From Bryocella elongata (GTDB lineage: Bacteria > Acidobacteriota > Terriglobia > Terriglobales > Acidobacteriaceae): 63,069 nt of DNA. The stretch is taken from assembly GCF_900108185.1 (NCBI RefSeq), contig NZ_FNVA01000011.1, forward strand, positions 1-63,069. The letters run 5' to 3'. Every line of letters starts with the position of its first letter. Within the stretch, counting starts at the first letter, position 1. Shown one piece after another: positions 16,982 to 27,409 of this stretch. Position numbers and translations under genes: made by a program. The notes beneath the pieces are model-generated. The model searched no databases, had not been told where the DNA came from, and saw only the letters and a program-made list of their open reading frames with translations.

Positions 16982-19678
16982 ATGCTCTGCAAGCACTCGA
17001 TGCTCGGCCCTGCACTCCTCCGTCGCTGCGGCCTGCTCACCGCCTTCTCCTGCCTCGCGCTGACCGCCGTCGCACAACAGCCCACTGAGCCCTATCTCGA
17101 TCCCAGTCTCCCCGTCACCACGCGCGCCAACGACCTCGTCGCACGCATGACCCTCGACGAGAAGATCGCGCAGATGCAGAACGACGCGCCCGCCATCCCT
17201 CGGCTTCACGTCGCCGCGTACAACTGGTGGAACGAAGCGCTGCACGGCGTCGCCCGCAGCGGCTACGCCACCGTCTTCCCGCAGGCCATCGGACTCGCTG
17301 CCACCTGGGACGCCGGCCTCATGCGCCGCATTGGCGACGTCGTCTCCATCGAGGCACGCGCGAAGTACAACCAGGCACTCCGCGAGAACAACCACGACAT
17401 CTTCTATGGCCTCACCTTATGGTCACCGAACATCAACATCGATCGCGACCCCCGCTGGGGCCGCGGCCAGGAGACCTTTGGCGAAGACCCGTTTCTCACG
17501 GGCCGACTAGGCTCCGCCTATGTGCGAGGCCTGCAAGGTGATGATCCCCACTATCTCCGCACCGCCGCCACCGCGAAGCACTTTGCGGTTCACAGCGGTC
17601 CTGAAAGCGATCGGCATACCTTCGATGCAACCGTCTCCCCACACGACCTGCAAGACACCTATCTGCCGGCCTTTCGAGCTCTCGTTGTAGACGCCCGCGT
17701 CGCCGGAGTGATGTGCGCCTACAACTCCCTCGACGGTTCACCCGCATGCTCCAGTGACCTGCTCATGCAGCAGACCCTGCGCCGCGACTGGCACTTCACC
17801 GGCTACACCGTCTCCGACTGCAACGCCATCACCGACATCGCCGTCGGTCATCGCTTCTCTGCCGACATGCCGCACGCCGCAGCCGCCGCAGTCAAAGCCG
17901 GCACGGACATGAGCTGCGGCAACGAGTACGCCGCGCTCTCTCAAGCGTCGAAGCTCGGCCTGGTCAACGAAGCGCAGCTCAATGCCACATTGCATGACCT
18001 GTTTCTCATCCGCTTCCGCCTTGGAATGTTCGACCCACCAGCATCTGTACCTTTCAACCGCATCCCCGTCTCTGACAACGACTCGTCAGGTCATGCGAGC
18101 CTGGCCTTGAAGGCCGCCGAAGATTCCATCGTGCTGTTGAAAAACGTACGTGACGCGCTTCCGCTGTCAGGACGAGCGCTTCACCTCGCGGTCGTCGGCC
18201 CCAACGCGGCCTCGCTGGCCTCGCTGGAAGGAAACTACAACGCAGTCCCATCCCACCCCGTGACGCCATTGGCGGCGCTTCAGGCAGACCTGCCCGGGCG
18301 AATCACTTACGCGCAAGGCTCGAGCTTTGTCGAAGGCTACCCTGTCCCTGTACCCGAGACCCTCTTGACCAGCATCGCGGGTGGTCGCCGCGTGACAGGA
18401 CTTCGCGCTGAGTACTTCGCAGGAAAGAGCTTCAGTGGCAAACCCACGCTCTCACGCATCGATCGCAACATCGACTTCGATTGGAACGGAGCCAGCCCGG
18501 CGGCAGGTATGGATGCACATGCATTCTCGGTGCGTTGGACGGGCACGATCACGCCACCTTCGACGGGCACGCTCGAATTTGGCTTTTCGCTCTCGCACTG
18601 CAGTACGTGCTTCGATGCAGAGAGCATCCGCGTCTGGCTCGATGGAAAGGCCGTCTACAACTTCGACCATCCTGCGACCAAGGGGAGGCACGCGCCCACT
18701 CCGCGCTTTACGATGGCATTCAAAGATACCCGCGCGCACGCTCTTCGCATCGAATACGTCCACGACTCGCCACACTTCGGCGCAGGGCTCACGTTCGAGT
18801 GGCTTCCACCCGCAACGGCACTGCGCAAGCAGGCCGTTGCCGCAGCACGCTCCAGTGATGTCGTCATCGCCTTTCTTGGACTCAGCCCGAACCTCGAAGG
18901 CGAAGAGATGCCCGTCCACGTGGAGGGTTTCAGCGGTGGCGACCGCACGTCGATCGACCTCCCCGCAACACAGCAGCAGTTAACGGCCGAACTCGCAGCT
19001 ACGGGAAAGCCCGTCATCCTCGTCCTCATGAACGGCGGTGCCATCGCACTCGGCGATGCCGCGCTGCAGGCCTCGGCGATCCTTGAGGCCTGGTATCCGG
19101 GCGAAGCCGGAGGCGCCGCAATCGCGAACACGCTGTTGGGCCGCAGCAACCCGTCAGCGAAGCTCCCCGTCACCTTCTACGCCTCCACCTCGCAGCTTCC
19201 ACCCTTTGGCAGCTACGCCATGCAGCAGCGTACCTACCGCTACTTCACCGGACAGCCACTATACCGCTTTGGCGATGGACTCAGCTTCACGCATTTCACC
19301 TTTGCAGACCTGCATCCTGCAGATACGTCTTTGCAGGCTGGAGCATCGCTGCCCTTCGATATCAACGTCAGCAATACAGGCCCCCGGGCAGGCGATGCCG
19401 TCATCGAAGCATATCTGATGCCTGTGTCTGAAGAAGCCGCAACGGCAGCACCGATATCGCTGGTGGGATTTTGGAAGATCCACCTCGACGCACGAGAGAC
19501 ACGGGCACAGCATCTCAGGATCGATCCCCGCCAGCTCAGCGTCGTCGCCCCGGATGGACAACGCAGGATCGTCAAGGGAAGGTATCGGTTGGTAGTTGGT
19601 GGTTCTCAGCCTGGAGGTTCGAGCGAAACGCTATCCGCTGAATTCTCAATCACCGGCAACCTGGATCTTCCACGCTAA
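16982..19678 (+). CDS. GH3 beta-xylosidase/beta-glucosidase with PA14 domain
   Basis: This is an 898-aa secreted enzyme with a signal peptide (LLTAFSCLALTAVAQQ). The GH3 N-terminal barrel shows [44 protein letters not shown] and the nucleophile Asp near residue 279 (YTVSDCNAI). A PA14-type insert (~residues 465-615, LRAEYFAGKSF ... [15 protein letters not shown]) splits the GH3 C-terminal domain. A fibronectin-III-like end follows (LSFTHFTFADLHPADTSLQ). The SDC active-site form and overall layout fit bacterial beta-xylosidases that trim xylooligosaccharides. It follows the TonB receptor and faces xylA across a hairpin terminator. It is paralogous to the GH3 at 21.3-24.0 kb. Confidence 0.9.
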   Translation: MLCKHSMLGPALLRRCGLLTAFSCLALTAVAQQPTEPYLDPSLPVTTRANDLVARMTLDEKIAQMQNDAPAIPRLHVAAYNWWNEALHGVARSGYATVFPQAIGLAATWDAGLMRRIGDVVSIEARAKYNQALRENNHDIFYGLTLWSPNINIDRDPRWGRGQETFGEDPFLTGRLGSAYVRGLQGDDPHYLRTAATAKHFAVHSGPESDRHTFDATVSPHDLQDTYLPAFRALVVDARVAGVMCAYNSLDGSPACSSDLLMQQTLRRDWHFTGYTVSDCNAITDIAVGHRFSADMPHAAAAAVKAGTDMSCGNEYAALSQASKLGLVNEAQLNATLHDLFLIRFRLGMFDPPASVPFNRIPVSDNDSSGHASLALKAAEDSIVLLKNVRDALPLSGRALHLAVVGPNAASLASLEGNYNAVPSHPVTPLAALQADLPGRITYAQGSSFVEGYPVPVPETLLTSIAGGRRVTGLRAEYFAGKSFSGKPTLSRIDRNIDFDWNGASPAAGMDAHAFSVRWTGTITPPSTGTLEFGFSLSHCSTCFDAESIRVWLDGKAVYNFDHPATKGRHAPTPRFTMAFKDTRAHALRIEYVHDSPHFGAGLTFEWLPPATALRKQAVAAARSSDVVIAFLGLSPNLEGEEMPVHVEGFSGGDRTSIDLPATQQQLTAELAATGKPVILVLMNGGAIALGDAALQASAILEAWYPGEAGGAAIANTLLGRSNPSAKLPVTFYASTSQLPPFGSYAMQQRTYRYFTGQPLYRFGDGLSFTHFTFADLHPADTSLQAGASLPFDINVSNTGPRAGDAVIEAYLMPVSEEAATAAPISLVGFWKIHLDARETRAQHLRIDPRQLSVVAPDGQRRIVKGRYRLVVGGSQPGGSSETLSAEFSITGNLDLPR

Positions 19679-19734
19679 ACGGCCTAAGCAGAGGTCGCAG
19701 ATTTCGTCGATACCTCCACGACACCAAAAGCGAA

Positions 19735-19761
19735 AGCTCGGTGTGTCCTCCACACCGAGCT
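19735..19761. terminator. Terminator between GH3 and xylA (convergent)
   Basis: AGCTCGGTGTG (19735-19745) pairs perfectly with CACACCGAGCT (19751-19761) over a 5-nt loop. On the minus strand it is followed by TTTCGCTTTTGG, so it best fits termination of the xylA transcript, and it can also stop the GH3 operon. Confidence 0.7.
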
Positions 19762-19824
19762 CGCAGGAAGGCAGTAGCAGCGCCGCGATCATGTCCGATC
19801 AAACGCAACGCCTGTGTGGAATGC

Positions 19825-21156
19825 TTACAGCTTGTCGGAATAGATCATCCTCATCAGAAAGTTCTCAATCGTCTCCTGACGCCCTGAACGCGGCTGAGGA
19901 TTGATTCCTCCCGCGAGCGCTCTCTCCTCGAGTTCCCCGAGAGAATACTTTCCGGCAACGATCGCTTTGCCTTCTTCCGTCTGCCATCCTGCGTAACGCT
20001 CTGCAAGCATCGCATCGTAGCGGCCGTCTTCGATGATCCTGGCCGCCGTAAGGAACGCGCGCGCGCACAGATCCGCTCCACCAACGTGCGCGTGAATCAG
20101 GTCCTCGGGGGTGAAGCTCTGCCGCCGGACCTTGGCGTCAAAGTTGCAGCCGCCCTGCCCGAGACCGCCGGCCTTGATCACGTGATACATGCTCATCGTC
20201 ATCGTCCAGAGATCATTGGGGAACTGGTCCGTATCCCACCCCAGCAAAGCGTCTCCACGATTGATGTCCAGCGACCCAAGGATTCCCAGCCCACCTGCAG
20301 TCGCAATCTCATGCTCAAAGGTGTGGCCCGCGAGCGTCGCATGGTTCGCCTCAATGTTCACGCGGACTTCGTTCTCCAGGTCGAACCGCTTCAGAAACCC
20401 GAATACCGTCGCGACATCGAAGTCATACTGATGCGACGTCGGCTCCTTCGGCTTGGGCTCAATCAGAATCTGTCCTTCGAATCCGATCTTGTGCTTGTAG
20501 TCGACAACCAGGCTCAGGAAGCGCCCCATCTGATCGAGCTCTTGCTTCATGTCCGTGTTCAGCAGTGTCTCGTAGCCCTCACGTCCACCCCACAGGACGT
20601 AGTTGCTCCCGCCAAGCCGCTTCGTCGCGTCCATGCAGTTCTTCACGGTCGCGGCTGACCAGACAAACACCTCGGGATCGGGGTTCGTCGATGCACCTGC
20701 CATGAACCTCGGATGGGAGAAGAGGTTTGCCGTGCCCCACAGCAGCTTCGTGGAGTAGCTCTGCATCTTCTCTTCCAGATAGTCCACGATCGCGTGGAAG
20801 TTCTTCAGCGTCTCAGCCAGCGTATCGCCCGCTGGCGCAATGTCCGCATCGTGCCAGCAGAAGAACGGAAGGTCCAGCACCCGAAACAACTCGAAGGCGG
20901 CATCGGCTTTGACCTTCGCCTGTGCGATCGGATCACCGGCAGCCATCCACGGACGGAAGATCGTCTGCCCGCCAAACGGATCGCCCCCCATCATCGCAAG
21001 CGAGTGCCAGTACGCCACGGCAAAGCGCAGATGCTCCTTCAGCGGTTTGCCCGATACCAGCCGCTCCGGATCGTAGAAGCGATACGCAAGTTCGCTCTCG
21101 CTGTTGGGCCCTTCGTACTTGACGGTGGGAAATGAACTGAAGATCGTTTCGGACAT
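19825..21156 (-). CDS. xylA: Xylose isomerase
   Basis: This is a 443-aa cytosolic metal-dependent enzyme converting D-xylose to D-xylulose. Family motifs include [16 protein letters not shown] (catalytic His-Asp), [38 protein letters not shown] and [20 protein letters not shown] (metal ligands), with [17 protein letters not shown] and [10 protein letters not shown]. Length matches class II XylA (~440 aa). The start at 21156 has GAGAGG four bases upstream. It is followed upstream on the same strand by a GH3 gene and xylB, together covering oligosaccharide cleavage, isomerisation and phosphorylation. Confidence 0.97.
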   Translation of the reverse strand: MSETIFSSFPTVKYEGPNSESELAYRFYDPERLVSGKPLKEHLRFAVAYWHSLAMMGGDPFGGQTIFRPWMAAGDPIAQAKVKADAAFELFRVLDLPFFCWHDADIAPAGDTLAETLKNFHAIVDYLEEKMQSYSTKLLWGTANLFSHPRFMAGASTNPDPEVFVWSAATVKNCMDATKRLGGSNYVLWGGREGYETLLNTDMKQELDQMGRFLSLVVDYKHKIGFEGQILIEPKPKEPTSHQYDFDVATVFGFLKRFDLENEVRVNIEANHATLAGHTFEHEIATAGGLGILGSLDINRGDALLGWDTDQFPNDLWTMTMSMYHVIKAGGLGQGGCNFDAKVRRQSFTPEDLIHAHVGGADLCARAFLTAARIIEDGRYDAMLAERYAGWQTEEGKAIVAGKYSLGELEERALAGGINPQPRSGRQETIENFLMRMIYSDKL

Positions 21157-21328
21157 AATTCCTCTCTCTGAGTGTTACTGCGGATCCTCTGTTGCGCGGA
21201 CTTATACTTCGGTCCCGATAGCGGTCATCATCAGCGGCCCGCGCCGCCAATGAGCACCCCGATACAAGTACTGCCAGGTGTCCTCGATCAGCGCAGCGCC
21301 TCGGCCAATCAGGCACGGAATCCATGTT

Positions 21329-24007
21329 CTAGCGTGGGAGCGGTGCTGATCCCGTGATCGTGAATGTCGTCATCTGCGCGGCAGCAGGCGCGGCGGGATC
21401 TCCCGGCAATGCACCGCCGATAGCGAGTCCGTAGCTTCCAGCCTGGACGGAACGTTCACCCTTGCCATCGACTTCAGAGATCTCTCGCGGTGTGAGCACA
21501 AAGCGAAGATGGCGGCTCTCTCCAGCCTTCAGGCTGACACGCTGGAAGCCGACCAGCTGTTGCTTCGGAGAAAGGCCATCGTTCCCGCTTGCGGGAGGTA
21601 GAAGATATACCTGCGCCACCTCATCACCGTCTCGATGGCCATCGTTGCGAAGATCCACCTCCGCGGTGATTTCCTTGCCCGCGTCCAAAGCATGTGTCGA
21701 CAGCACAAGGTGCGAATACGTGAAATGCGTGTAGCTGAGACCATATCCAAAACCAAACAACGGCGATCCGCTGAAATAACGATACGTACGGTTCTTCATC
21801 GCGTAGTCGGTGAACGCCGGCAGGTCTGCTACCGACTTATAAAACGTCACAGGCAGCCGCCCCGCGGGATTATTCTTCCCGGCGAGCGTCTCGGCAATTG
21901 CCTGCCCGCCATACTCTCCCGGATACCACGCCTCCAGGATGGCATTGGCATGATCCTTCGCCCAGTTCACCGCCAGCGCCGAGCCGTTGAGCAGCACGAC
22001 CACCATAGGCTTGCCCGTCGCCGCTACCTCCTCCAGCATTCTGCGCTGGCTTTCAGGCAGCACGATGTCTGTGCGATCGCCGCCGGCAAAGCCCGCGGCC
22101 GTCACCTTCATCTCTTCACCTTCAAGTTCGGGCGAGAGGCCCACCATCGCGACGACGAGGTCAGAGCTCTCAGCCAGTTTCACCGCCTCGGCCTGCAGAA
22201 CGCCTGCAGGCGGGACCCACTCCAGTGTGATTCCCCCTCCAAACAGTGGAGCGCGATGGGCATATTCAATCAGGATTGTGTGCGGCTTCGTGTCCGCAAA
22301 GTGCATCGTGAACCGTGGCGTTGTGCTCTCGCGGAACTCACCCTTTGACGTCCCGAAGTGCGCGGCCTCTTCACCGTCGAGCAGCACGCGAAACTGCTCA
22401 TGGTCGCCACATGGATAGCAATGCGCCAGCCGCATGTTGAACTCAAAGTCGCCGGCCTGGGGCATTGCAATCGTTCCGGTCCACCGCACACTGAAGGCAT
22501 CCTGCGCTTGTCCGGGGACGGGAGCAGCGGAGTTCCAGTCGAAATCAATCTCCGGATCTATCCGCGATGCGACCGGAGACGCGAAATCCGGCTTCGCGAA
22601 ATACTCGGCCTTCAAACCTTCGCGCGTATCTCCCGCCGCCGGATGGAACAGGGTTCGAGGCGCAGTCAGAGCGACGCCGTCGGCATACGGCGCGCCTTCC
22701 GCATAGGTCAGCTTCGCTTGAACGAACTCCTCCCGCAGAACATCCACGGGCATCTTCGGATTCTCCGGGATCGCGTTGTAATTGCCTTCAAGAGCCGCTA
22801 AAGAATCCGCGTTCGGACCGATCACTGCAATGCGCTTGTACTTCCCAGGTGACAGCGGGAGAATGCCATCGTTCTTCAGCAGGACCATCGACTCGCGCGA
22901 GGCCTTGAGCGATAGCGCAAGGTGCGCAGGTGAACGATCCTCCGAAAAGGGAATCTGTGCATACGGGACGCTGGCCGGTGGGTCGAAGAGTCCCAGCCTG
23001 ATGCGAGCGACGAACAGCCGCTCCAGCGTCCGGTCAAGATCGCTTTCCTTCAACAGGCCTGACTGAACGGCAGCCGGCAGCGCCTTGTACGTCGAGCCAC
23101 AATTTGTATCCGTTCCCATCAACACCGCCGTCGCGGCAGCATGCTCCTTGTCCGGGGAGGTGTGGTGAGCCTTTTGCTGAAAGAAGTCATCCACGGCGCC
23201 GCAGTCTGAGGTCACGAACCCGTCAAACTTCCAGTCCTTGCGTAGCACCTGGTTCAACAGGAGATCGCTCGCACACGCCGGCACGCCATCGATTGCGTTA
23301 TAGGCACACATGATCGAGTCCGCTTTACCGTCCACGATCGCCATTCGAAACTGTGGAAGATAGGTGTCCCACAAGTCATGCGGCGTCGGATCGACGTTGA
23401 ACTTGTGACGTTCACTCTCCGGCCCGCTGTGCACCGCAAAGTGCTTCGGTGTCGCGATCACACGGGGATGCAGCGGATCGGGGCCCTGCAGCCCGCGCAC
23501 GAAGTTCAGCCCAAGAGTCCCGGTGAGAAGCGGATCCTCTCCATAGGTCTCCTGCCCCCGACCCCAGCGTGGATCGCGAAAGATATTGATATTCGGGGAC
23601 CAGATCGTCAGCCCGAAGTAGATGCTGTGGATGTCATGCCGGGTGGCTTCATTGAACTTCGCGCGGGCCTCTGTCGAGACGACCTCGCCAATACCATGGA
23701 GCAGCGGAGCATCCCAGGTGGCCGCCATCCCGATCGCCTGCGGAAACAGGGTCGAATAGCCTGACCGCGCGACACCATGCAGCCCCTCGCTCCAATAGTC
23801 ATACGCCGGGATGCCCAGCTTCGGAATCGCCGGAGCCGTATTCATGCTCTGCGCGGCCTTCTCCTCCAGCGTCATGCGGGATACAAGGTCATGCGCGCGT
23901 TGCTCCGGCAAGAGCCCAGGATTGAGATAGACGGCTCCCTGCGTCTGTGCGGAAACAGCTGCGGGCATAAGGAAGAGTGCAACGAGAGAGCACGAAAAAA
24001 GACGCAT
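21329..24007 (-). CDS. GH3 beta-xylosidase/beta-glucosidase with PA14 domain (second copy)
   Basis: This is an 892-aa secreted GH3, collinear with the enzyme at 17-19.7 kb. It has a signal peptide ([16 protein letters not shown]), [48 protein letters not shown] and nucleophile Asp268 in [14 protein letters not shown]14 insert (~465-610; [30 protein letters not shown]) and a fibronectin-III-like C terminus follow. The likely role is hydrolysis of xylooligosaccharides or aryl/gluco-oligosaccharides in the periplasm. It lies 172 bp upstream of xylA and downstream of xylB on the same strand. The presence of two diverged copies suggests different linkage or chain-length preferences. Confidence 0.9.
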   Translation of the reverse strand: MRLFSCSLVALFLMPAAVSAQTQGAVYLNPGLLPEQRAHDLVSRMTLEEKAAQSMNTAPAIPKLGIPAYDYWSEGLHGVARSGYSTLFPQAIGMAATWDAPLLHGIGEVVSTEARAKFNEATRHDIHSIYFGLTIWSPNINIFRDPRWGRGQETYGEDPLLTGTLGLNFVRGLQGPDPLHPRVIATPKHFAVHSGPESERHKFNVDPTPHDLWDTYLPQFRMAIVDGKADSIMCAYNAIDGVPACASDLLLNQVLRKDWKFDGFVTSDCGAVDDFFQQKAHHTSPDKEHAAATAVLMGTDTNCGSTYKALPAAVQSGLLKESDLDRTLERLFVARIRLGLFDPPASVPYAQIPFSEDRSPAHLALSLKASRESMVLLKNDGILPLSPGKYKRIAVIGPNADSLAALEGNYNAIPENPKMPVDVLREEFVQAKLTYAEGAPYADGVALTAPRTLFHPAAGDTREGLKAEYFAKPDFASPVASRIDPEIDFDWNSAAPVPGQAQDAFSVRWTGTIAMPQAGDFEFNMRLAHCYPCGDHEQFRVLLDGEEAAHFGTSKGEFRESTTPRFTMHFADTKPHTILIEYAHRAPLFGGGITLEWVPPAGVLQAEAVKLAESSDLVVAMVGLSPELEGEEMKVTAAGFAGGDRTDIVLPESQRRMLEEVAATGKPMVVVLLNGSALAVNWAKDHANAILEAWYPGEYGGQAIAETLAGKNNPAGRLPVTFYKSVADLPAFTDYAMKNRTYRYFSGSPLFGFGYGLSYTHFTYSHLVLSTHALDAGKEITAEVDLRNDGHRDGDEVAQVYLLPPASGNDGLSPKQQLVGFQRVSLKAGESRHLRFVLTPREISEVDGKGERSVQAGSYGLAIGGALPGDPAAPAAAQMTTFTITGSAPLPR

Positions 24008-24370
24008 CAGAAGACTCCGTCAGGTCTGCTATGCCGAACAGGTACGAAGGGACTTGGGTTGGCACGACCAATTATATGTACCATGCGAAAGATATCCAGC
24101 GCCAGCGTCCTGCGATGAGAATCGTCACCTCGTGGCATCCCTCGTCCCGGCATCTGCACACAGCATCACATACAACCCTCCAGCCACCATGAACGCCTCA
24201 TTTTATGAAGGATTTCACGGTGACGCCGGTAGTGTCCCAAATACCTCTGAAGCACCAAGGCAGGCGACATCGCAGCCGTGCAAACTCTACATCACCTGGC
24301 GAAATAATCCTCAGAGCCGGCCCCGATGCCAGGCGTCTTGCAACCTCCGGCTCAATCGCGTTCCAGAGAG
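24008..24370. promoter_or_regulatory. GH3-xylB intergenic region with a TATAAT box
   Basis: No gene is seen in these 363 bp. On the minus strand a perfect TATAAT lies at 24076-24071, preceded 17 bp upstream by a weak CTGGAT -35 element, giving a probable promoter for the GH3 gene about 65 bp from its start. No terminator for xylB was recognised, so partial read-through is possible. Confidence 0.4.
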
Positions 24371-25864
24371 CTAAATCCCGTAATACTGTTGAAGTCGTCC
24401 TCTGTAGGCAGCGCGCGCGTTGTCGTAGGCGCTACGTAGTTCGGTGCGAGGCGAACAGGTCGCCGCCTCATCAATGCGCACAAGCCGCGAAGCGACTTCG
24501 ACGAAGGTTAGCGGCGCTACAGACGACGCCGACTTGGCGACCATCGCCTGGATCGCCGCACCGAGGCAACCTGCCTCTTCTTCTAAGGGGACCTGGATCG
24601 TCGCTCCCGTTGCATCCGCCAGAAGCTGACGCCACCCCCGCGACCGAGCACCTCCCCCGATCACATAGATGGTCTCCGCATCACGTCCAGCCAACACAAG
24701 ATCGAGGCCGCTGAGAACGCCAAAGCTCACGCCCTCCACTGCGGCGCGCAGCAAATGATCCGCCGTAAAGTTCATGGCCGACACGCCATGCAAGGAACCC
24801 CGCGCGTCCGGAAGATCGGGCGTTCGCTCTCCGTTCAGAAATGGAAGAAACACGAGCCCATCAGCTCCTGGAGCGGTCGCGTCCAGAGCGCAATCTATGT
24901 CCAGCACCGTCTTGCCCAGCAACTGCGCCGTCGCTGTCACAACGTTCGTCGCGTTCATCGTGCATACAAGCGGCAGCCATCCACCCGACGATGAGCAGAA
25001 AGGCGCGACGTTTCCCGTCGGGTCAGAAGGTACCCTCTCGCTGTAGGAGTACACCGTCGCCGAGGTTCCCAGGCTCAACGTCACGACGCCCTCTCGCACG
25101 TTACCCGTACCGATCGCCCCCATCATGTTGTCGCCTCCACCTGCGGCGACGATGCAATCGACGTGTAGACCGAGGATCGACGCAACCTCAGGACGAAGCG
25201 TACCCACCACGGCATCGGGGCCGACAAGAGGCGGCAACGCAGCGAACAATTGCCCACTGCCTCCGTCGATCGCGTCGAGGACGTCGCGTGTCCAGGTGCG
25301 TTGCCGTACATCAAAGAACGCGGTCCCGGAGGCATCACCCCATTCCGCGGCAAACTTCCCGGTAAGCCAGAAGTTCAGGTATTCATGCGGTAGCAGAACA
25401 TGCCGCACCTTCGCGAAGTTTTCCGGCTCACACTCAGCAAGCCACAGCAGCTTGGACACGGTGTAACCCGTCAGAGGCACGATGCCGAAGCGCTGGAAGA
25501 ACGCCTCGCTCCCACCCATGCGCGCGATGATCTCGCTGTTCTGCGGGGCGGTCTCCGTATCGTTCCAAAGCTTCGCCGGGCGGATTACGGCATCGTGCTC
25601 ATCGAGAACGACAAGGCCATGCTGCTGCCCGCTGACTCCGACAGCGTCCACGTGCGAGCCGTCCGGTGCCGTCGAGAGCGCCGCCTTTACCGCAGAGATC
25701 AAAGCATCCACCCACCACTGCGGTTCCTGCTCCCGGGCGCCCGATGGCCGTTCAATCAGAGCGTGCTTCGCATAGCCGCGACCATGCACCTGCCCGCTCC
25801 CGTCCACCAGCAGCGCCTTCGTGCCCTGCGTCCCACAGTCGATTCCGAGATACATGGAGTTCAT
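24371..25864 (-). CDS. xylB: Xylulokinase
   Basis: This is a 497-aa FGGY-family kinase that phosphorylates D-xylulose to xylulose-5-phosphate for the pentose phosphate pathway. Motifs are GIDCGTQGTKALLVD (N-terminal phosphate loop), DAVGVSGQQHGLVVLD, AAGGGDNMMGAIGTG and VIGGGARSRGW (adenosine-binding). I choose the ATG at 25864 because GAGAGG is six bases upstream; a GTG at 25870 is in frame. It is divergent from a ROK regulator and shares a strand with GH3 and xylA. Confidence 0.95.
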   Translation of the reverse strand: MNSMYLGIDCGTQGTKALLVDGSGQVHGRGYAKHALIERPSGAREQEPQWWVDALISAVKAALSTAPDGSHVDAVGVSGQQHGLVVLDEHDAVIRPAKLWNDTETAPQNSEIIARMGGSEAFFQRFGIVPLTGYTVSKLLWLAECEPENFAKVRHVLLPHEYLNFWLTGKFAAEWGDASGTAFFDVRQRTWTRDVLDAIDGGSGQLFAALPPLVGPDAVVGTLRPEVASILGLHVDCIVAAGGGDNMMGAIGTGNVREGVVTLSLGTSATVYSYSERVPSDPTGNVAPFCSSSGGWLPLVCTMNATNVVTATAQLLGKTVLDIDCALDATAPGADGLVFLPFLNGERTPDLPDARGSLHGVSAMNFTADHLLRAAVEGVSFGVLSGLDLVLAGRDAETIYVIGGGARSRGWRQLLADATGATIQVPLEEEAGCLGAAIQAMVAKSASSVAPLTFVEVASRLVRIDEAATCSPRTELRSAYDNARAAYRGRLQQYYGI

Positions 25865-26143
25865 ATTCACCCTCTCATCACCCTACCGCACGAAGAGTTT
25901 CAGTGGGATACCTTCGCGTCCCCGGGAAACATAGGGTCACATTTCATCGAACCCCGGACACTGCATTGCAGTCAATCACATCGTCAAAGGAATGAGAGTT
26001 GCGACTCTATATGTTGAGCGTGACTGGGTCAGCCGTCGGGTCCCTCTCGCGGCACAATCCTGCGGCCATCGCGAAGAATCTTCATTCTGCGATTCCTGCT
26101 GCGGTATCGTGAACCTACGCCGTACCGCATTCACTGAACGTTC
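25865..26143. promoter_or_regulatory. xylB/ROK divergent control region with palindromes
   Basis: The region holds two symmetric sequences suitable as operators: ACTGCATTGCAGT (25960-25972, 6+1+6 palindrome) and AGAGT-TGCG-ACTCT (25995-26008), the latter followed by TATATG that may be a -10 box for the ROK gene. Binding by the ROK protein is inferred from position. Confidence 0.4.
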
Positions 26144-27406
26144 ATGTCTTCGCCTCCTACGAACAACTCGAAGCAGACCCGAAAGTCTCCGGTTCGCCAT
26201 CCCATTCGCGCCGTTCGCGAACTCGCCTATGTCGAAGTGGCTTCGACAGAGCTGACTCGCGACATCAATCGCGACCTCATCCTCGAGTACGTCCGCTCCT
26301 CGCAACCGGTCTCGCGCGTCGATCTCGCACGCCTTTCCGGGTTGCAGCCAAGCACCGTATCCTCCATCGTTGAGCAGCTCAAAGAAGAGCGTTGGATCAA
26401 GGAAGGTGGCGCCGTCACGACGGCTCGCGGCCGTCGGCCGACGATGCTCGCTCTCAACGACGACCTCCTGATCCTCGTTGCCGATGTTCGCCCTACCCAG
26501 GCGGTACTCGCCGTCGTCGATCTCAATGGCCGCTTCCTCTCGCGCCTCGTCGTTCCGCTCGCGACCAAGGTTCAGAGAAGCATCGGGGCCATCGCCGACG
26601 GGATGAATGTTCTGCGGGGCCAGTTCCCGCAGAAGTCCTTCGAGGGCATCGGCCTCAGCGTGCAGGGTCGCGTCGAGCCGCAAAGCAATCGCCTTACCCT
26701 CGCTCCCAATCTCAACTGGAAGAACTATGACATCTGCGGCGAGTTGTCGCGCCGCGTCGGGGGCCTGCGCGTCGAGCTCGAAAACGATGCCAACTCGTGC
26801 CTGCTCTCGGAGCTCTGGTTCGGCCATCTCGATGGCCTGCGCAACGTCGTGCTGATCGCCATCTCCGAGGGCGTCGGCGCGGCCGTGCTCGCTGAAGGAC
26901 GCCTCATCAGCGGCCGCGGCGGCCTTGCCGGCGAGTTCGGCCACATCTGTGTCGATGCCTCAGGTCCACTCTGTGGCTGCGGCAAGCATGGCTGCTGGGA
27001 GATGTTCGCGTCTTCGCGCGCCGCATTGCGCTACTACGCGGAGCTCACCGGGAGCACAGATAAGCTCACCATGAGCGATCTCGCGACCCTCGCCGTCAGC
27101 AAGAACCCAGCCGCTCTCCGCGCACTCGAGCGCCAGAGCGAAGCCATTGGCCGAGGCCTGCGCATGATCAACGCGGCACTTTCCCCCGAGGTCATCCTCT
27201 TCGCCGGCGACATCACCACCGTCTGGGAGCTATCGCATTCCATCATCGAGCGCGAGTGCCGCGCAGGCCTGCTCACGGGCTCTGCGCCCAAGCTCATGTC
27301 CATTGGCGATGGCGAACTGGCACTCCTTCGAGGAGCCGCTGCGGTCGTCCTGCAGCGGCACTCGGGCTACTACCGTTCGGCCCACGGCAAGCAGCAGCGC
27401 GACTGA
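26144..27406 (+). CDS. ROK-family transcriptional repressor (XylR-like)
   Basis: This is a 420-aa protein. An N-terminal winged helix-turn-helix (~residues 40-95, LILEYVRSSQPVSRVDLARL, LQPSTVSSIVEQL) is followed by a ROK sugar-kinase-like domain with VELENDANSCLLSELWFGHL, SGRGGLAGEFGHI and a zinc-type cysteine motif CGCGKHGCWE. This architecture is that of NagC/Mlc/XylR repressors, which sense a sugar or sugar phosphate. It is divergent from xylB, so a xylose-responsive repressor of the xyl genes is the natural reading. The last bases are 3 bp from the end of the convergent esterase gene. Confidence 0.9.
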   Translation: MSSPPTNNSKQTRKSPVRHPIRAVRELAYVEVASTELTRDINRDLILEYVRSSQPVSRVDLARLSGLQPSTVSSIVEQLKEERWIKEGGAVTTARGRRPTMLALNDDLLILVADVRPTQAVLAVVDLNGRFLSRLVVPLATKVQRSIGAIADGMNVLRGQFPQKSFEGIGLSVQGRVEPQSNRLTLAPNLNWKNYDICGELSRRVGGLRVELENDANSCLLSELWFGHLDGLRNVVLIAISEGVGAAVLAEGRLISGRGGLAGEFGHICVDASGPLCGCGKHGCWEMFASSRAALRYYAELTGSTDKLTMSDLATLAVSKNPAALRALERQSEAIGRGLRMINAALSPEVILFAGDITTVWELSHSIIERECRAGLLTGSAPKLMSIGDGELALLRGAAAVVLQRHSGYYRSAHGKQQRD

Positions 27407-27409
27407 AGG

